A DNA stretch of 64,000 bases from positions 372,001 to 436,000 of the forward strand of contig JAWPHD010000233.1 of NCBI GenBank assembly GCA_037043455.1. Reading direction: 5' to 3'. How positions within the stretch are numbered: the first letter of the stretch is position 1; each line of letters starts with the position of its first letter. The notes below the pieces were generated by a model, which saw nothing but the letters and a program-made list of their open reading frames with translations, did not search any database and had not been told where the DNA came from. Made by a program: the position numbers and the translations under genes. Shown one piece after another: positions 11,642 through 21,524 of this stretch. The DNA comes from Cyrtodaria siliqua (lineage: Eukaryota > Mollusca > Bivalvia > Adapedonta > Hiatellidae).

Positions 11642-12513
11642 CATTTCTGTGATGACTCGATGACGAGGCTGACATTTTGTGATGTCTACTGAGGCATTTG
11701 CCTGAGAAATGATTGAATTCATTGTTAATATTCATTCCTCCCCACACTGCATGTCTTTCCATCATAAAACATTTCTGTGATGACTCGATGACGAGGCTGA
11801 CATTCTGTGATGTCTACTGAGGCATTTGCCTGAGAAATGACAATTCTTTGTTAAAATCCAGTCCTACCCACACTGCATGTCTTTCCTTGATAAAACATTT
11901 CTGTGATGACTCGATGACGAGGCTGATATTCTGTGATGTCTACCGAGGCATTTGCCTGAGAAATGACAAATTCATTGTTAATATTTAATACCCACACTGC
12001 ACGTCTTTCCTTGGTAAAACATTTCTGTGATGACTCAATGACGAGGCGAGGGTTGGCTTGGCGCAGTCGTTAGCGCAGCAGATTTGTAACCGGAGGCCCC
12101 GGGTTGAATCCTCCATGGTGCCACTAAGTTTCGCCGGTGTGTTCTTGGGCAATACACTTTCCCTTAGCCTCGTCCGTCGGATGGGGACGTAAACCGGATG
12201 GTCCTGTGTATTGGTCTGTCCTCCTAGCACCTTAAACAACCGTAGGAATCTATTCGATAAGAGTAGGGCACGGTTCCCAGATTCCTATGTATCCTTTCCC
12301 TCTCTCTGGGGCAGCTCTAAATAACCTATACTGTGTTGACCCGTTAAACAACATTCAATTCGATGACAAGGCTGACATTCTGTGATGTTGAAAGGCATTT
12401 AATATTCAGTCCTCCCCAAACTGCATGTTTTTCCATGATAAAACATTTCTGTGATGACTCGATGACGAGGCTGACATTCTGTGATGTCTACTGAGGCATT
12501 TGCCTGAGAAATG
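11642..12513 (+). ncRNA. SNORD15: U15-like short form, tandem cluster of five copies
   Basis: Copies at 11642-11711, 11770-11839, 11896-11965, 12020-12400 (split by a SINE) and 12444-12513. The unit is 70 nt: terminal stem CATTTCT/AGAAATG, C box TGTGATGA, guide GATGACGAGG, D-prime CTGA, C-prime TGATGT, guide GAGGCATTTGC, D box CTGA. Both guides are antisense to neighbouring sequence in 28S rRNA. The form lacks the insert hairpin of canonical U15 and is compact like an ordinary C/D snoRNA. No 5-prime promoter is seen, so processing from the host intron is assumed. Confidence 0.8.
12048..12360 (+). mobile_element. tRNA-derived SINE (copy 1), inserted in a U15 copy
   Basis: A tRNA-like head with A box TGGCGCAGTCGTTAGCGC, anticodon-loop region TTTGTAA (TGT, threonine-like) and B box GGGTTGAATCC is followed by a conserved tail ending in ACATTCAATT. 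Flanks CAATGACGAGGC (12036-12047) and CGATGACAAGGC (12361-12372) are a 12-bp target duplication with two differences, and they are the D-prime guide of the interrupted U15 copy. It was moved by LINE machinery elsewhere in the genome. Confidence 0.85.
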
Positions 12514-12575
12514 ACTAAAATCTACAATGTTCTATTCTGTTCCCTCACACTTTGGAGAAATGACTAAATTGAATG

Positions 12576-12701
12576 CCCTTTTCTGTGATGACACGATGAC
12601 GAGGCTGACATGTCATGTTGACGTCGCCGACAGCAGTTTTTGTTGTTGGTGGCATATGCATGACAAATTGTGATGCTACCGAGGCATTTGTCTGAGCAAT
12701 G
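12576..12701 (+). ncRNA. SNORD15: U15 (SNORD15)-like, long form copy L2
   Basis: C box TGTGATGA, guide GATGACGAGG, D-prime CTGA, insert hairpin, C-prime TGTGATGC, guide GAGGCATTTGT, D box CTGA, then GCAATG. The insert hairpin has GCCGACAGCAG opposite TTGTTGTTGGTGGC. Guides and boxes are intact. Confidence 0.75.
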
Positions 12702-12915
12702 TTAGCTTTAAACCCATGCACAGTTAGTGCGAATTTATAACTGATCTTTAAACTTGTTGACTATCTTGGTAACTTTACAGCTTGAATCACTGCAGTCAAA
12801 TCTGTTGATCTCAGTATCAAACTCTGCATCTTTGAACTTCTGCTGTGGCTAACTTCATCAAACTATAGTTACTGCTGCTATCTTAAAAGTTGATACCGAT
12901 CTTCCGTATTGCATT

Positions 12916-13041
12916 TGCCACCTACTCATTCTGTGTATGACATCATGGTCATTTACAATTACATGGTGGCGACACTAAATACATTCCTGCTTCCAAACTT
13001 GACCGATATGTTGATGTTTGGCAATGATGGCTGTGATATTT
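12916..13041 (+). ncRNA. H/ACA-like RNA family A, copy 3
   Basis: Outer stem GCCACC/GGTGGC, hinge ACACTA, second stem CCAAAC/GTTTGG, tail ATA plus TTT. It lies about 215 bp after a long-form U15 copy, a spacing repeated at 14193-14420 and 18315-18542. Confidence 0.5.
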
Positions 13042-13330
13042 TTAGTACAAAACCTACGAGCATTTATAAGCATTAACTACATTTGAAATCCTCCGCTTCC
13101 AAGACTATATACAAAGAAAGTCCTTTATTCTTTCAGATGTTAGTGTAGATAAAGTTTTTGTGTCTTTTTGTAAATAATTATTGCATTTATTGACTATTTG
13201 ACCGATAATGATCAGGATGTTTGGGTGACATCCGATAAATGATCAAATGAATGTCTCAGTCACTTTCAACATAAAATATTTAACCACTAAAATGATGAGG
13301 AATGATGAAGTGTAGTCGATCATGTTTCAA

Positions 13331-13454
13331 CATTTCTGTGATGACACGATGACGAGGCTGACATGTCATGTTGACGTCACCGACGGCAGTTTTTGTTGTC
13401 GGTGGCATATGCATGACATATTATGATGCTACCGAGGCATTTGTCTGAGCAATG
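13331..13454 (+). ncRNA. SNORD15: U15 (SNORD15)-like, long form copy L3 (type copy)
   Basis: The clearest long copy. Terminal CATT/AATG pairing, C box TGATGA, guide GATGACGAGG with D-prime CTGA, hairpin CACCGACGGCAG/TTGTTGTCGGTG, C-prime (ATGATGC), guide GAGGCATTTGTCTGA. U15 is unusual among C/D snoRNAs in having just such an insert between D-prime and C-prime, and human U15 carries the same two antisense elements. The D guide points to the A of CCAAATGCC in 28S (yeast Am2281, snR13). The D-prime guide points to a G seven bases downstream (yeast Gm2288). Confidence 0.85.
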
Positions 13455-13909
13455 TAGCATATTCAAAAAGTAGGATTTAGAATTTAGGCAGACTTAAAGT
13501 ACCTTCTACATTGTATAGTGGTGCCTAGGACCAAGTTAACATTATGTAGTGTTTAACATTGTCTTTCCAAGTTTTCCATTTGCACAATATTCTATATTCT
13601 TCGATTGTCTAATTAGGAATTTGCCAGAAGAATTGACTAATTATAATGATATCCTTCAGGATTCACCATTCATTGACAATGAAACATTTCTGTGATGATG
13701 ACTAGGCTATTATATATATTAAATGTAGCCCTATTTGACAATGTATTTGTTGCAGACTTGTATAAGAGCTTCATTTTTTTAGTGCCTTACTCTGTTATAT
13801 AGTAGGATTATTATTTTTCCCAATTTGTAGATTTCACGCGCATTTTTCCCCAATTCAAAAGGCCCCTGGCCCCACTTTCGAAAATGCAGAAAAATCCCTG
13901 ATGGTAAAA

Positions 13910-13979
13910 CATTTCTGTGATGACTTGATGACGAGGCTGACATTTTGTGATGTCTACTGAGGCATTTGCCTGAGAAATG
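13910..13979 (+). ncRNA. SNORD15: U15-like short form, copy S6
   Basis: 70-nt short form with full terminal stem CATTTCT/AGAAATG and all boxes. The first guide reads TTGATGACGAGG. It follows repeat R directly. A decayed start of another copy lies at about 13683-13710. Confidence 0.75.
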
Positions 13980-14077
13980 ACTAAATTCTCTACAATATTC
14001 TATTCTGTTTCCTCACACTTTGGAGAAATGACTAAATTGAATGCCCTTCTTTACACTGCAATGCAAGTCTTCAAAAA

Positions 14078-14193
14078 CGTTTCTTTGATGACGAGGCTGA
14101 CATGTCATGTTGACGTCGCCGACAGCAGTTTTTGTTGTTGGTGGCATATGCATGACATATTGTGATGTTACCGAGGCATTTGTCTGAGCAATG
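14078..14193 (+). ncRNA. SNORD15: U15-like long form copy L4, C box overlapping the guide
   Basis: An 11-nt deletion makes TTGATGACGAGGCTGA serve as both C box and first guide. The insert hairpin and the 3-prime guide with D box are intact. The same deletion form recurs at 18200, so the two share an ancestor copy. Confidence 0.65.
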
Positions 14194-14419
14194 TTAGCTT
14201 TAAACCCATGTACAGTTAGTGCTAAATTGTAACTGATCTTTAAACTTGTTGACTATCTTGGTAACATTACAGCTTGAATTACTGCAGTCAAATCTGTTGA
14301 TCTCTTTATCAAACTCTGCATCTTTGAACTTCTGCTATGGCTCACTTTATCAAACTATGGTTAACTCAAATAATACGGATGCAGCCTTCAGAGTTGATAC
14401 CAATCTTTCGTATTGCATT

Positions 14420-14545
14420 TGCCACCTACTCATTCTGTGTATGACATCGTGGTCATTTACAATTACATGGTGGCGACACTAAATACATTCCTGCTTCCAA
14501 ACTTGACTGATATGTTGATGTTTGGCAATGATGGCTGTGATATTT
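14420..14545 (+). ncRNA. H/ACA-like RNA family A, copy 4
   Basis: Outer stem GCCACC/GGTGGC, hinge ACACTA, second stem CCAAAC/GTTTGG, tail ATA plus TTT. Nearly identical to the copy at 18542, including flanks. Confidence 0.5.
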
Positions 14546-14840
14546 TTAGTACAAAATCTACGAGTATACGCATTAACTACATTTTAAATCCTCCCCTTTA
14601 AAACCTATATACAAAGAAAAGTCCATTCTTTTAAATATTAGTGTAGATAGTTTCTGTGCAGTATCTTTTTGTACATAATTATTGCATTTATTGACTATTT
14701 GGCCGATAATGATCGGAATGTTTGGGTGACATCCGATAAATGATCAAATGAATGTCTCTATAATTTGAGTCACTTTCAACATAAAATATTTAACTTCTAA
14801 AATGAAGAGTAATGATGTAGTGTAGTCTGTCATGTTTCAA

Positions 14841-14964
14841 CATTTCTGTGATGACACGATGACGAGGCTGACATGTCATGTTGACGTCACCGACGGCAGT
14901 TTTTGTTGTCGGTGGCATATGCATGACATATTATGATGCTACCGAGGCATTTGTCTGAGCAATG
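14841..14964 (+). ncRNA. SNORD15: U15-like long form, copy L5
   Basis: CATTTCTGTGATGACACG start, both guides, hairpin CACCGACGGCAG/TTGTTGTCGGTG and the ending CTGAGCAATG are intact. Confidence 0.8.
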
Positions 14965-15430
14965 TAGTATGTTCAAAAAGTAGGATTTAGAATTTAGGCA
15001 GACTTAAGGTCCCTTCTACATTGTATAGCCTAGGACCAAGTCAACATTATGTGGTGTTGAACATTGTCTTTCCAAGTTTTCCATTTGCACATTGAATATT
15101 CTATATTCTTCGATTGTCTAATTAGGAATTTACCAGAAGAGTGGACTAATTATAATGAAATCCTTCAGGATTCACCATTCATTGACAATGAAACATGTCT
15201 GTGATGATGATGAGGCTATTATATATTAAATGTAGCCCTATTTGACAATGTATTTGTTGCAGACTTGTATAAGAGCTTGATTTACTATTCCAAACATTTT
15301 AAGTTCCTTACTATGTAACATAGTAGGATTATTATTTTTCCCAATTTGTAGATTTCACGCGCATTTTCCCCCAATTCAAAAGGCCCCTGGCCCCACTTTC
15401 GAAAATGCAGAAAAATCCCTGATGGTAAAA

Positions 15431-15500
15431 CATTTCTGTGATGACTCGATGACGAGGCTGACATTTTGTGATGTCTACTGAGGCATTTGCCTGAGAAATG
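15431..15500 (+). ncRNA. SNORD15: U15-like short form, copy S7
   Basis: 70-nt copy with terminal stem CATTTCT/AGAAATG, C box TGATGA, D-prime and D boxes CTGA, and both guides. Confidence 0.8.
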
Positions 15501-15607
15501 ACTAAATTCTCCTAAATTCTCTACAATATTCTATTCCGTTTCCTCACACTTTGGAGAAATGACTAAATTGAATGCCCTTTTTACGCTGCAATGCAAGTCT
15601 TCAAAAA

Positions 15608-15731
15608 CGTTTCTGTGATGACACGATGACGAGGCTGACATGTCATGTTGACGTCACCGACGGCAGTTTTTGTTGTCGGTGGCATATGCATGACATATTG
15701 TGATGCTACCGAGGCATTTGTCTGAGCAATG
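15608..15731 (+). ncRNA. SNORD15: U15-like long form, copy L6
   Basis: C box TGATGA, guide GATGACGAGG, insert hairpin with GTCGGTGG, C-prime TGTGATGC, guide GAGGCATTTGTCTGA. It lies 107 bp after the short copy S7, so one intron segment would carry both forms. Confidence 0.8.
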
Positions 15732-16130
15732 TTAGCTTTAAACCCATGCACAGTTAGTGCTAAATTATAACTGATCTTTAAACTTGTTGACCGTCTTGGT
15801 AAAATTACAGCTTGAATTACTGCAGTCAAATCTGTTGTCTCTTTATCAAACTCTGCATCTTTGAACTTCTGCTCACTTCATCAAACTATGGTTAACTCAA
15901 ATAATACTGCTGCTGCCTTCAGAGTTGATACCAATCTTTTGTATTGCATTTGCCAAAGCAGTGTCTTTTTGTAAATAACTATTGCATTTATTGACTAATT
16001 GACCAGGATGTTTGGGTGACATTCGATAAATTATCAAATAAATGTCTCTATAATTTCAGTCACTTTCAACATAAAATATTTAACCACTAAAATGATGAGG
16101 AATGATGCAGTGTAGTCGATCCTGTTTCAA

Positions 16131-16254
16131 CATTTCAGTGATGACACGATGACGAGGCTGACATGTCATGTTGACGTCACCGACGGCAGTTTTTGTTGTC
16201 GGTGGCATATGCATGACATATTGTGATGCTACCGAGGCATTTGTCTGAGCAATG
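16131..16254 (+). ncRNA. SNORD15: U15-like long form, copy L7
   Basis: All boxes, both guides and the insert hairpin are present; the start reads CATTTCAGTGATGACACG. A family A copy would be expected about 200 bp downstream, but a GGCC MITE interrupts the spacer at 16411. Confidence 0.78.
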
Positions 16255-16410
16255 TTAGCTTTAAACCCATGCACTGTTAGTGCTAAATTATAACTGATCT
16301 GTAAACTTGTTGACAATCTTGGTAACATTACAGCTTGAATTACTGCAGTCCAATCTGTTGATCTCTTTATCAATCTCTGCATCTTTGAACTTCTGCTATG
16401 GCTCACCTCA

Positions 16411-16808
16411 GGCCTAAAAAAAATATGTGTGTTTCTGGTTTCACCCTGTCAAAAAGTTAGAATTTTTTTTTTTAGATATTTTTTTATATAATATATTGTT
16501 CGCATATATTATGCCATTTTTGTACTAAGGCAACTTCTTGATAACCTTTGCAAACAGTTTGGATCCAGATTAGATGCTTAACAACTCTGTGTCTCATCAG
16601 GATACAAACTGTTTGACATCTTGTTAAGTTTAAACTATGAATTCATGTTAAATTGATGCTAAAAAAATTATCATTTGAATGAAAATATTTGTTATTTAAT
16701 TGTAATATCTTTTTTTTTTTTTTTTTTTTTTATCTCACTAAAAATATTTTAGGTGAAAAAGTAGGGTCGGTAAGGAAACCGGAAACACGCATATTTTTTT
16801 TTTAGGCC
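16411..16808. mobile_element. GGCC-type MITE in the U15 array, TCA duplication
   Basis: A 398-bp element with long terminal inverted repeats (GGCCTAAAAAAAATATGTGT at the left; complement at the right). TCA flanks it at 16408-16410 and 16809-16811. The paralogous spacer at about 15870 reads CTCACTTCATCAAACTATGG without the element, which gives an empty site and confirms the 3-bp duplication. Confidence 0.8.
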
Positions 16809-17071
16809 TCATCAAACTATGGTTAACTCAAATAATACTGCTGCTGCCTTCAGAGTTGATACCAATCTTTCGTATTGCATTTGCCAAAGCAGTATCTTTT
16901 TGTAAATAATTATTGCATTTATTGACTATTTGACAGATAATGATCAGGATGTTTGGGTGACATCCGATAAATGATCAAATGAATGTCTCTATACTTCCAG
17001 TCACTTCCAACATAAAATATTTAACCACTAAAATGATGAAGAATGATGCAGTGTAGTCGATCATGTTTCAA

Positions 17072-17195
17072 CATTTCTGTGATGACACGATGACGAGGCT
17101 GACATGTCATGTTGACGTCACCGACGGCAGTTTTTGTTGTTGGTGGCATATGCATGACATATTATGATGCTACCGAGGCATTTGTCTGAGCAATG
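17072..17195 (+). ncRNA. SNORD15: U15-like long form, copy L8
   Basis: CATTTCTGTGATGACACG start, both guides and D boxes, insert hairpin with one change in the stem (TTGTTGTTGGTG). Confidence 0.78.
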
Positions 17196-17452
17196 TAGTA
17201 TGTTCAAAAAGTAGGATTTAGAATTTAGACAGACTTAAGGTCCCTTCTACATTGTATAGTGGTGCCTAGGACCAAGTTTACATTATGTGGTGTTGAACAT
17301 TGTCTTTCCATTTGCACAATATTCTATATTCTTCGATTGTCTAATTAGGAATTTACCAGAAGAATTGACTAATTATAATGAAATCCTTCAGGATTCACCA
17401 TTCATTGACAATGAAACATTTCTGTGATGATGACGAGGCTATTATATATATT

Positions 17453-17824
17453 CAGCGTTTTTTTCATCGTTTTTTGGGAATGGGTCCGCGACCGGTCAAA
17501 TTGTGGGAAAAACACAAGATTTTTTCTCAAAATTGGGAAAAAATGCGCGTTTTTTTCTCAGAATTGGGAAAAAAATAAGTTTTTGTATTTTGTTCAGTTT
17601 ACACAGAAAAGCATAAGAAACGTCGAAAACCCTGGTAAAAAACTTTATTAAGAAGATTATTCTAAAACATTTTACAATTTTGGGAAGAAAAATCTGGAAT
17701 TGGGAATTTTTTAATTTTTTTTAATTTTTATTTTTTTTACTCAAAATTGAGAAAAATGCTATTTTTTGGCGATGGGGAATGGGTCCGTTTACCGGACCTG
17801 TCCAAAGAAGGAAAAAGAACGCTG
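17453..17824. mobile_element. CAGCG-ended element inserted in repeat R
   Basis: A 372-bp insertion with termini CAGCGTTTTTTTC and AAAAAGAACGCTG, with repeated GGGAATGGGTCCG motifs inside. The sister repeat R copy at 15213 lacks it (GGCTATTATATATTAAATG), so it is a discrete insertion into an AT-rich target. The CAGCG termini resemble hAT ends, but I cannot fix the duplication length because the target is a run of AT. Confidence 0.6.
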
Positions 17825-18031
17825 ATATTAAATGTAGCCCTATTTGACAATGTATTTGTTGCAGACTTGTATAAGAGCTTGATTTACTATTCCAAACATT
17901 TTTAGTGCCTTACTGTGTAATATAGTAGGATTATTCTTTTTCCCAATTTGTAGATTTCGCGTGCATTTTTCCCAATTCAAAAGACCCCTGGCCCCACTTC
18001 TGAAAATGCAGAAAAATCCCTGATGGTAAAA

Positions 18032-18101
18032 CATTTCTGTGATGACTCGATGACGAGGCTGACATTTTGTGATGTCTACTGAGGCATTTGCCTGAGAAAT
18101 G
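18032..18101 (+). ncRNA. SNORD15: U15-like short form, copy S8
   Basis: Complete 70-nt copy, same boxes and guides as the type cluster at 11642. Confidence 0.8.
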
Positions 18102-18199
18102 ACTAAATTCTCTACACTATTCTATTCTGTTTCCTCACACTTTGGAGAAATGACTAAATTGAATGCCCTTCTTTACACTGCAATGCAAGTCTTCAAAAA

Positions 18200-18315
18200 T
18201 GTTTCTGTGATGACGAGGCTGACATGTCGTGTTGACATCGCCGACAGCAGTTTTTGTTGTTGGTGGCATATGCATGACATATTGTGATGCTACCGAGGCA
18301 TTTGTCTGAGCAATG
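18200..18315 (+). ncRNA. SNORD15: U15-like long form copy L9, deletion form
   Basis: Like the copy at 14078: TGATGACGAGGCTGA merges C box and guide. The insert hairpin reads CGCCGACAGCAG/TTGTTGTTGGTGG. The 3-prime guide and D box are intact. Confidence 0.65.
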
Positions 18316-18541
18316 TTAGCTTTAAACCCATGTACAGTTAGTGCTAAATTGTAACTGATCTTTAAACTTGTTGACTATCTTGGTAACATTACAGCTTGAA
18401 TTACTGCAGTCAAATCTGTTGATCTCTTTATCAAACTCTGCATCTTTGAACTTCTGCTATGGCTCACTTTATCAAACTATGGTTAACTCAAATAATACTG
18501 ATGCTGCCTTCAGAGTTGATACCAATCTTTCGTATTGCATT

Positions 18542-18666
18542 TGCCACCTACTCATTCTGTGTATGACATCGTGGTCATTTACAATTACATGGTGGCGACA
18601 CTAAACACATTCCTGCTTCCAAACTTGACGATATGTTGATGTTTGGCAATGATGGCTGTGATATTT
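18542..18666 (+). ncRNA. H/ACA-like RNA family A, copy 5
   Basis: Outer stem GCCACC/GGTGGC, hinge ACACTA, second stem CCAAAC/GTTTGG, tail ATA plus TTT. A further decayed copy lies at about 19976-20090. Confidence 0.5.
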
Positions 18667-18966
18667 TTAGTACAAAATCTACGAGCATACGCATTAACTA
18701 CATTTTAAATCCTCCCTTTTCAAACCTATATACAAAGAAAAGTCCTTCATTCTTTTAAATATTAGTGTAGATAGTTTCTGTGCGGTTCTTTTTGTACATA
18801 ATTATTGCATTTATTTACTATTTGTCCGATAATGATCGGAATGTTTGGGTGACATCCGATAAATGATCAATGATCAAATGAATGTATAATTCCAGTCACT
18901 TTCAACATAAAATATTTAACTTCTAAAATGATGAGGAATGATGCAGTGTAGTCGATCATGTTTCAA

Positions 18967-19088
18967 CATTTCTGTGATGACACGATGACGAGGCTGACAT
19001 GTCATGTTGACGTCACGGATGGCAGTTTTTGTTGTCGGTGGCATATGCATGATATTATGATGCTACCGAGGCATTTGTCTGAGCAATG
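18967..19088 (+). ncRNA. SNORD15: U15-like long form, copy L10
   Basis: C box, guides and D boxes are intact. The insert hairpin stem is weakened (ACGGATGGCAG opposite TTGTTGTCGGTG). Confidence 0.7.
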
Positions 19089-19123
19089 TAGTATGTTCAA
19101 AAAGTAGGATTTAGAATTTAGGA

Positions 19124-19345
19124 GGGCTGGCGTGGCGCAGTCGGTATCGCGGCGGATTTGTAACCGGAGGCCCCGGGTTCAATCCTCTGTGGTGCCACTG
19201 AGTTTCGTTGGTGTGTTCTTGGTGAAGACATGTTCCCTTAGCTTCGTCCGTCGGATGGGTACGTAAACCGGGCGGTCCCGTGTATCGGTCTATCCGCCGA
19301 GCACGTTTGAGAAAGCTCACACCCACATGTTACGAAATTAACTAC
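19124..19345 (+). mobile_element. tRNA-derived SINE (copy 2), shortened
   Basis: A box TGGCGCAGTCGGTATCGC and B box GGGTTCAATCC are followed by the shared SINE tail, which breaks off early. It interrupts the spacer after U15 copy L10. Confidence 0.8.
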
Positions 19346-19504
19346 ATTGTACAGTGGTGCCTAGGACCAAGTTAACACTGTGGTGTTGAACATTGTCTTT
19401 TCAAGTTTTCCATTTGCACAATATTCGATATTCTTCGATTATCTAATTAGAAATTTGCCAGAAGAATTGACTAATTATAATGAAGTCCTTCATTGACAAT
19501 GAAA

Positions 19505-19831
19505 CATTTCTGTGATGACTCGATGACGAGGCTGATATTTTTGTGATGTCTACTGAGGCATTTGCCGGAGAAATTACTAAATAAATTGTAAATATTCAAT
19601 CCGCACCACACTGCAGGTCTTTCCTTGATAAAACGTTTCTGTGATTGCTCGATAACGAGGCTGACTTTGTGTAATGTCTACTGAGGCATTTGCCAGAGAA
19701 ATGACTAATTTCATTGTTAATATTCAGTCCGCACCACATTGCATGTCTTTCCTTGAAAATACATTTCTGTGATGACTCGATGACGAGGCTGACATTCTGT
19801 GATGTCTACTGAGGCATTTGCCTGAGAAATG
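19505..19831 (+). ncRNA. SNORD15: U15-like short form, three last copies, two decayed
   Basis: Copies at 19505-19574 (D box CGGA instead of CTGA), 19634-19703 (C box TGATTG, D box CAGA, guide GATAACGAGG) and 19762-19831 (intact). The first two have lost key box bases and are probably pseudocopies. Confidence 0.65.
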
Positions 19832-20406
19832 ACAAATTTATTGTTAATATTCAGTGAGATCTGGCATTAGTAGACATGACCAACATTGATTGCAGAAACA
19901 TGATTGAGTGTACTTGGTATACAGCTACTAATGGCTATATATAACCGGAAAAACTTGGCATTTGTAATGCCATCTATGCCATCTACTGAGTCTGTGTATG
20001 ACATGGTCTTTAACACCATTGTGGTGACAGAATTCATCCTTGCTTCCAAACTAGTGATGTTTGACTGATATGTTTGCTTTTAAAGAAGTGTAAAGAATAA
20101 CCTGTCCGTTACATTACAGTGTGTTTTTCCTGATCTGGAAAGGTTCCGGAGTTTTTACCAATATTCTTCTGCGCTAATCAATTTGGGTAATCCAAACTTA
20201 ACACCCTGAGAAAAAGAGCATGATTATCTACAAGGGCCCAAAACTGCATGTATAGTCTTAAATAAATTACTTTTTCAATATTATATGTAAAAGATTCTGT
20301 TCAGCTCGAACAAAATGAACTTAAAACTTTCCAATGCATAACATATTACAAAGCTGGATTATAAAATAAATTTCAAGATGATATTTTCAATCTTTTGTAT
20401 AAACAG

Positions 20407-20547
20407 ATTGCCAAGATGGTCCAGAAGCATTTCCTGGATCTGGAACAGAGAGAGCTGCGAGCTGAAAAAGAAGAGGGTATGAAGCTGAGACGCATAGCAG
20501 GACAAATGGCCAAAATGGTGAAGGAATTCTGGTCCAATATAGAAAAG
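20407..20547 (+). CDS. SRCAP: SRCAP exon 6: HSA domain, second part
   Basis: 47 codons, phase 0. Reads IAKMVQKHFLDLEQRELRAE, KEEGMKLRRIAGQMAKMVKE and FWSNIEK. The LRRIA..MAK.V..FWSN.EK pattern matches human SRCAP and EP400. It forms the long basic helix of the HSA domain that nucleates actin-Arp binding. Confidence 0.97.
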
Positions 20548-20745
20548 GTACATTGCCGCTAAACTGTTTTACGATTACGGTTTTAAATGTTTCCCCTCTT
20601 GTTAAAACGCACATCTGCCTGTTAATTGCTTTTTCAAAGGCCTTTTAAAATAGATTATAGATGGTAGATCTAGATCATATTTTTGAATTTAAAGGAAATG
20701 AGAAAAGGGTCACTGTTTGAATAATTTCTTATTTGAGTGCTTTTT

Positions 20746-21524
20746 AGCTCTACTAAATTCATGTTGATGTGAAATCCAAGATGGCCGCCAAAGCTAAAAA
20801 TAGAGTTTTAAAATACAAGTTTGTAGCGACTACTTCTTGAAAACTATAAGTGATATTGATATGGGACTTTTTCTAAAATGATCAGCATGACATGATGTTG
20901 ATCCTTGAAAAAAATTGTTTTGATTCAACGTTAAACATGGCTGCCAGCGGCCATCTTTGTTTACATAGAGTTATATAGTAAAAACTTGTAGCGACTACTT
21001 CTCTGAAACTACTTGACGGATTGTCATGAAACTTTACAGGAATGTTACTCTTGATGTCTTATTGATCCTAGTAAAATTTCAGATCTGCAAGAAATTCAAG
21101 ATGGCCGTCACAGCTAAAAATAGATTTTTAAAAAATAAGTTTGTAGCGACTACTTCTTGAAAACTATAAGTGATATTGATATGGGACTTTTTCTAAAATG
21201 ATCAGTATGACATGGTGTTGGTCCTTGTCGAAAATCGTTTTGATTTGACGTTAAACATGGCTGCCAGCGGCCATCTTTGTTTACATAGAGTTATATAATG
21301 AAAACTTGTAGCGACTACTCCTCTGAAACAACTTGACGGATTTTCATGAAACTTCACAGGAATGTTGCTCTTAATGTCTAATTGATCCTAGCAAAATTTC
21401 TGGTCGGCCGGAAATTGAAGATGGCCGCCACGGTTAAAAATAGATTTTCAAAAAACAAGTCTGTAGCGACTACTTCCTGAAATCAAAATCAATCAGTAGA
21501 GCTTCAAGGTCATTGACCTCTTGT
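20746..21524 (+). mobile_element. AGCTCTACTGAT-type element, deleted copy (T3)
   Basis: Starts with AGCTCTACT, then jumps into the internal module, and ends with CAATCAGTAGAGCTTCAAGG and TTGACCTCTTGT. The rest of intron 6 (21525-22258) shows nothing recognisable. Confidence 0.7.

Larger units (their letters stand above)
10458..20406 (+). other. Intron 5: U15/family A snoRNA-like array
   Basis: A 9.95-kb intron filled by a repeated landscape. U15-type C/D copies (21) alternate with H/ACA-like family A copies, repeat R and spacers that are themselves duplicated. Examples are the blocks around 12560-13480, 14020-14960 and 18100-19090, which share spacer sequence and unit order. Two tRNA-derived SINEs (12048, 19124), a GGCC MITE (16411) and a CAGCG element (17453) have inserted into it. 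No coding exon is visible. Confidence 0.8.

Noticed and set aside
11642..11711. U15-like unit read on the minus strand
   Set aside because: Only the plus strand has C, D-prime, C-prime and D boxes in order and guides antisense to 28S; the minus strand carries the rRNA sense.
13977..14601. Repeated short open frames in the U15 intron (for example 14246-14482 and 18368-18604, identical proteins)
   Set aside because: They follow duplicated snoRNA and spacer sequence, have no recognisable protein content, and lie inside an intron of a well-supported gene.
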